Shown here: piece by piece, positions 60,140-64,000 of the stretch
How the letters are laid out: the number at the start of each line of letters is the position of its first letter
Numbering within the stretch: the first letter of the stretch is position 1
Assembly: GCA_004299235.1 (NCBI GenBank)
Contig: SCQL01000028.1
Span: forward strand, 62,001-126,000
Origin: a bacterium
GTDB taxonomy: Bacteria > Chloroflexota > Dormibacteria > Dormibacterales > Dormibacteraceae
Direction: 5' to 3'
Length of the DNA: 64,000 nucleotides
The notes under the pieces: model-generated
What the model was told of the DNA's origin: nothing
Seen by the model: the letters and a program-made list of their open reading frames with translations, nothing else
Database searches by the model: none
Translations under genes and position numbers: made by a program

Positions 60140-60982
60140 TCAGCCGCCGTGAGCGGCCCTGCGCTCAGCCCACTGGTGCAGGCCTTCGAGCCACGGCCGC
60201 AGGGGCGAAACGCGCGTCGAACTCAGGCATCCGTTGAGCGGCCGGGCCGCTGGGGACTTGATGTCGGCGCTGGACACCGACTCGACGTCACCGCGCACCC
60301 CGCACTCCGCGAGCGCCGCGCGCGCCAGCTCATCCCAGCCACAGCAGCCGCCGGCGACGAGGTGGACCACACCCTCGAGCCCGTCCTGGGCCAGATGAAT
60401 GGCGACTGGCGCGAGATCGCGAGTGTAGGTGGGGTTCACCCGTTGGTCGGCGACGACGCGAAGCGGACCTCCCGCCCGCGCCCGCATGACGATTCGTCCC
60501 GGGAAGCTGCCGCCCTGGCTCGACGCGCCGCGGTCACCGAACAGCGCCGCGGTCCGGACCACCAGAGCACGAGGCATCGCCTCCAGCACCCGGCGCTCGC
60601 CCTCTCGTTTCGACTGCGCATAAACCCCCAGCGGTAGCGCCAGGTCCGATTCCACGTAGGGACGGTCGAGCCTGCCGTCGAAGACGAAATTGGTGGAGAA
60701 GTGGACCAGCCGCGCCCCGATGCGCTCGCAGGCCACCGCCGCGTTGAACGCGCCTTCCGAATTGACCTGGAAGGCGAGGTGTCGCTCGTTCTCGGCCCGG
60801 TCGACGGCGTTGTAGGCGGCGCAGTTGAACACGATGTCCGGGCGCCGGTCCCGCATCAGCGCCAGCAATGCGGCCGGGTCGGCGACCGAGACCTCCTGAT
60901 GAGAAACACCGGCGCCTTCCGGCAGCAGTGTCGCCAGGTCCGATCCGAGCTGCCCGCCAGCCCCCAACACCAGTGCTTTCAC
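60140..60982 (-). CDS. dTDP-4-dehydrorhamnose reductase family protein
   Basis: 280-residue SDR of the RmlD family, reducing dTDP-4-keto-rhamnose to dTDP-rhamnose. NADP loop VLGAGGQLGSDLATLLP, PDIVFNCAAYNAVDRAE, FSTNFVFDG, Tyr-Lys in GVYAQSKREGE. RmlA, RmlB and RmlC genes are not in the window, so the exact substrate is open. GTG at 60982, six bases after TACGGT. Confidence 0.9.
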   Translation of the reverse strand: MKALVLGAGGQLGSDLATLLPEGAGVSHQEVSVADPAALLALMRDRRPDIVFNCAAYNAVDRAENERHLAFQVNSEGAFNAAVACERIGARLVHFSTNFVFDGRLDRPYVESDLALPLGVYAQSKREGERRVLEAMPRALVVRTAALFGDRGASSQGGSFPGRIVMRARAGGPLRVVADQRVNPTYTRDLAPVAIHLAQDGLEGVVHLVAGGCCGWDELARAALAECGVRGDVESVSSADIKSPAARPLNGCLSSTRVSPLRPWLEGLHQWAERRAAHGG

Positions 60983-60988
60983 CTGAGG

Positions 60989-60994
60989 ACCGTA
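60989..60994 (-). promoter_or_regulatory. Candidate leaderless -10 box for the RmlD-like gene
   Basis: TACGGT on the minus strand, six bases before the GTG at 60982. No ribosome binding site in the spacer. Confidence 0.45.
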
Positions 60995-61027
60995 CCAAGT
61001 CGAGCCGCGCCCAAGCTTGCGGTTCGA

Positions 61028-63988
61028 TCAGTCGCGCTGCTTGGCGAGCTCCGAATGTGACTGGAGGAGTGCCGTGATCTCCCGCTCCGCGGCCGGACGT
61101 CCGACCAGGAAACCCTGCGCCGCGTCGCATCCCGCCTCGAGCAGCACCGCTTCCGCCATCCGGTCCTGGAGCCCCTCGGCGACGACGCGCAGACCGAGGT
61201 TGTGACCCAGCCCGACCGCGGAGCGCACGATGGCTCCGGAGTCGGGGTCCGACGCGAGCGCCGACACGAACGAGCGGTCGATCTTGATCTCGTTCACCGG
61301 CAGCCGCATCAGGTAGAGGAGCGACGAGTAGCCGGTGCCGAAGTCATCGAGCGCGAGCCGCACGCCCATCTCGTTGAGCCGGCGCAGAGCCTTGGCCGCC
61401 GCCGCCGCCATGGCGACCCCCTCGGTGATCTCGAGCGTGAGCCGGCGCGGGTCCAGCTTGTAGTTGCCGAGCGCCTGGGCGACCATGTCCTCGAGCGAGT
61501 GATCCTCGATGTTGCGTGGCGAAACGTTCAGCGAAACCGAGACGTCCAGTCCGTCCTGCAGCCACCTGCTCAGCTGCGAGATGGCGGAATCCAGCACCCA
61601 GGCGGTGAGCGGATGGATGATGCCCGTCTCCTCGGCCATGGGGATGAAGCGATCCGGCGGCATCAGGCCCTCGCGAGGGTGGTTCCAGCGCACGAGCGCT
61701 TCGACGACATGAATCGCTCCGGTCGCCAGGGTCACCTGCGGCTGGTAGTGCAGCACCAGCTCGCCCTGAGGGATCGATCGGCGCAGCTCGCCCGCCAGCC
61801 CGGACCGGCGCAGCGTCTGCGCCTCCTGCTCGGGAGCGTAGACCGCGTGCCCGCCACCCGACCGCTTCGCGACGTACATCGCCACGTCGGCCCGCCGCAT
61901 GAGCGTGCTCGGATCGTCGCCGTGAACGGGGTACATCGCGATGCCGATGGACGCCCCGGTCTCGACCATCTGGTCGGCGATGGCGAAAGGCCCCTCGAGC
62001 GACGCCAGGATCTTGCGCGCGGTGGCGACCACGTCGTCGGGATGCTTGGCATCGGTCGTGAGCACCGCGAACTCGTCGCCGCCGAGCCGGGCGATGGTGT
62101 CGGTCGCCCGGAGGACGCCGCGGAACCGCGCGGTGACCTCCTGCAGGAGACTGTCGCCACGATCGTGGCCGAGCGCGTCGTTGATGTCCTTGAAACGATC
62201 GAGGTCGAGCAGGAGAACGCCGAACATCTTCTGGTTGCGCCTCGCGGCGAGCAGGGCCTGGCGCAGACGGTCGCCGAACAGGCTTCGGTTGGGCAGGCCG
62301 GTCAGCGCGTCGTGCAGCGCCTGGTACTCGAGCGCGTCGGTGTGGGCTTTGCGCTCCGAGATGTCACGCAGCGTGGCGATGAACAGGTGGCGTGAGCCGA
62401 CCTGCATCGAGCTGACCACGAACTCGAGAGGGAACAGGCTCCCGTTCTTCCGCTTGCCCATGGTCTCGTGCGCGCCGCTGACCGGGATGTCGAGCTTGAG
62501 GCGGCGTTCCAGGTAGTTGATGAAGGCGCTGCGATGAGTGGTGGCGATGAGGACGTCGGCCTGCTGTCCGACCAGCTCCTTCTCGGTGTGGCCGAACAGC
62601 TTGACGACCGCCGGATTGACGGATTCGATCACGCCGGCCTGGTCGATGGTGACCAGACCGTCGGAAACGTTGTCCAGCACCGACCGTATCCGCTTCTCGC
62701 TCTCCTGCAGCGCCACCTCGGCTCGCTTGCGCTCCACGAACTCGCCGACCTGCGAGCCGACGTCGTTCATCACCGCCGCCAGCCCCTCGTCCAGCTCGCG
62801 GGGCGCCCACGTGTGGAGCGAGATCATGCCGACCACCCTCCGGCCGCTGCGGACCGGGAAGCCGACGATGCCTCGCAGCCCGGCCGCGACCGCGGCCACG
62901 GAACGGGGGGAATCGTCCGCGGCGACGTCCGCCACGGCCATCGGAGCCCCCGTCTCCCACACCTTGCCGGCCAGCCCTTCGCCCCGCCGATACAGCGCCT
63001 CATGGGCGGTGGCCTCGTAGCTCGACGTGTCGCGGCCAGGTCGCTTCCAGGACGCGCCGAAGTGCATGGCCTCGCGCGCGGCATCCACCTCCCAGTACTC
63101 CGCCAGCTCCCAGTCGAGCGCCCGGCACAGCCCTTCCAGCACGCCCGGCGCCGCTACTTCCCAGCCAGGCGAGGTGACCAACGCCTGGGTGACGGCAAAA
63201 CGTGCCGCCTGCAGCACCTCGCTGCGCTTGCGGTCGCGCAGGTCGACCGCCACGGTCTGGAAGTAGTGCGGCGTGTTGTTCAGGTCGCGAACCAGGCGCG
63301 CGGTCACGTCCACCCAGACCGGCAGGCCGTCCTTGCGGGTGTAGCGCTGTTCGATGCGCGTCCCCTGCTCCTCGCCGGCGAGCATCCGCCGCATCGCATC
63401 CTGCATGGCGGCGACGTCTTCGGGATGGGTGATATCGAGGATGGAAAGGTGGCAGAGCTCGGCGTCTCCGTAGCCGACCAGCTCACAGAAGGCGAGATTG
63501 ACGGTCGTGATGCGGCCGTCCAGGGCGGAGAACGCCATGCCCGCTTGCGCCCGCTCGAAAAGCGTTCGGAACCGCCTTTCGCTCTCACGCTCCGCCTGCT
63601 CCGCGCGCCGGCGCTCGCTGACATCGCTCACCAGCGTGAGCAGGCGGTTGGAGGATTCGGTGGCCAGGCGGTGCACCGCCACGTCGACCTGGGCCCGGCG
63701 CCCGTCCTTGGCGATGAGCTCCGACTGGTAGCGGACGGGCGCGTCACGACCGGCCATCCGGGCGCTCAGGTGCGCGGTCAGGCTGGCGCGGAGCTCGGGA
63801 GGCGCCATCTCGACCAGGGTCGGCATCGCGGAGAGCTCCTCCTTCGAATACCCGGTGAGCTTGACATACGCCTCGTTGCCGGCGACGAATCTGCCCTCTT
63901 CCGTAACGACCAGCCCCGCACCCAGGTCGCTGATGGCGTCGAGGAGGGAGCTCTGGCGTTCGACGTGCACGCTGAGATCGCGCCCCAC
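61028..63988 (-). CDS. PAS/GAF sensor diguanylate cyclase-phosphodiesterase (GGDEF-EAL), possibly cut at its start
   Basis: 986 residues. Order: PAS (from about 12), PAS (140-260), a GAF-like domain (about 280-420), PAS (430-550), GGDEF (560-720) with the intact LGGDEFAVL motif, and EAL (740-980) with EALVRWNHP and later KIDRSFVSAL. It probably makes and/or breaks cyclic di-GMP in response to signals in the PAS/GAF domains; both catalytic signatures look intact. No signal peptide or membrane helix, so cytoplasmic. GTG at 63988 is used, but the frame stays open to the window edge, so the protein may be longer. Confidence 0.93.
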   Translation of the reverse strand: MGRDLSVHVERQSSLLDAISDLGAGLVVTEEGRFVAGNEAYVKLTGYSKEELSAMPTLVEMAPPELRASLTAHLSARMAGRDAPVRYQSELIAKDGRRAQVDVAVHRLATESSNRLLTLVSDVSERRRAEQAERESERRFRTLFERAQAGMAFSALDGRITTVNLAFCELVGYGDAELCHLSILDITHPEDVAAMQDAMRRMLAGEEQGTRIEQRYTRKDGLPVWVDVTARLVRDLNNTPHYFQTVAVDLRDRKRSEVLQAARFAVTQALVTSPGWEVAAPGVLEGLCRALDWELAEYWEVDAAREAMHFGASWKRPGRDTSSYEATAHEALYRRGEGLAGKVWETGAPMAVADVAADDSPRSVAAVAAGLRGIVGFPVRSGRRVVGMISLHTWAPRELDEGLAAVMNDVGSQVGEFVERKRAEVALQESEKRIRSVLDNVSDGLVTIDQAGVIESVNPAVVKLFGHTEKELVGQQADVLIATTHRSAFINYLERRLKLDIPVSGAHETMGKRKNGSLFPLEFVVSSMQVGSRHLFIATLRDISERKAHTDALEYQALHDALTGLPNRSLFGDRLRQALLAARRNQKMFGVLLLDLDRFKDINDALGHDRGDSLLQEVTARFRGVLRATDTIARLGGDEFAVLTTDAKHPDDVVATARKILASLEGPFAIADQMVETGASIGIAMYPVHGDDPSTLMRRADVAMYVAKRSGGGHAVYAPEQEAQTLRRSGLAGELRRSIPQGELVLHYQPQVTLATGAIHVVEALVRWNHPREGLMPPDRFIPMAEETGIIHPLTAWVLDSAISQLSRWLQDGLDVSVSLNVSPRNIEDHSLEDMVAQALGNYKLDPRRLTLEITEGVAMAAAAAKALRRLNEMGVRLALDDFGTGYSSLLYLMRLPVNEIKIDRSFVSALASDPDSGAIVRSAVGLGHNLGLRVVAEGLQDRMAEAVLLEAGCDAAQGFLVGRPAAEREITALLQSHSELAKQRD

Positions 63989-64000
63989 GGCTCGGCTGGT

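Overview
The window is a GC-rich, densely packed bacterial chromosome segment with single-copy housekeeping genes, many GTG/TTG starts and no stretch over 300 bases without a gene. I see no insertion sequence, phage gene, CRISPR array or rRNA. Actinobacteria-like RNA polymerase subunits, a SpoIIM/RDD/MoxR/DUF58/DUF4350/DUF4129 cluster, the MEP isoprenoid genes ispD/ispF and apparently frequent leaderless starts fit a Gram-positive-type (Terrabacteria) lineage. A Chloroflexota or Candidatus Dormibacterota organism is my best guess; this is inference and cannot be settled from one window.

Layout. 1-12.7 kb: the transcription/translation block on the minus strand, rpmG-secE-nusG-rplK-rplA-(acetyltransferase)-rplJ-rplL, a plus-strand class V aminotransferase, then rpoB-rpoC running off the left edge. 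12.8-17.2 kb: an isocitrate/isopropylmalate dehydrogenase-type enzyme, an SGNH hydrolase, a LmbE deacetylase and a tandemly duplicated orphan protein. 17.2-26.4 kb: a minus-strand run cysS-rlmB-(ClpN-M50 fusion)-NYN RNase-pyk, and upstream radA-(PIN-TRAM)-ispD-ispF. 26.6-33.7 kb: the RDD/SpoIIM divergent pair and the MoxR-DUF58-DUF4350-DUF4129-membrane protein cluster. 33.8-41 kb: a receiver-only response regulator, a DUF2087 protein, clpC, an O-antigen-ligase-like membrane protein, rpsA. 40.2-46.3 kb: the run tRNA-fMet, a 27-aa basic protein, tRNA(CAU), tilS, ftsH, DUF2520, panB, panC. 46.4-52.4 kb: FtsB-like protein, ybeY-pth-mfd-mazG. 52.4-61 kb: cell-surface sugar genes (two SDR epimerases, a methyltransferase, a flippase-like/glycosyltransferase fusion, an RmlD-like reductase), a ferritin-VIT metal transporter and an unexplained terminator-bounded plus-strand interval. 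61-64 kb: a large PAS/GGDEF/EAL protein reaching the right edge.

How genes work together. The left block supplies RNA polymerase and the L1/L11/L10-L12 stalk, with a likely L10 autoregulatory leader. panB-panC plus an adjacent Rossmann/DUF2520 protein could form a complete pantoate route. The tRNA(CAU) resembles tRNA-Ile2, the substrate of TilS, and its encoded CCA end overlaps the tilS start codon by one base, which is the most unusual arrangement here. A recurring TANNNT box 6-8 nt before start codons suggests that leaderless transcripts are common in this genome.
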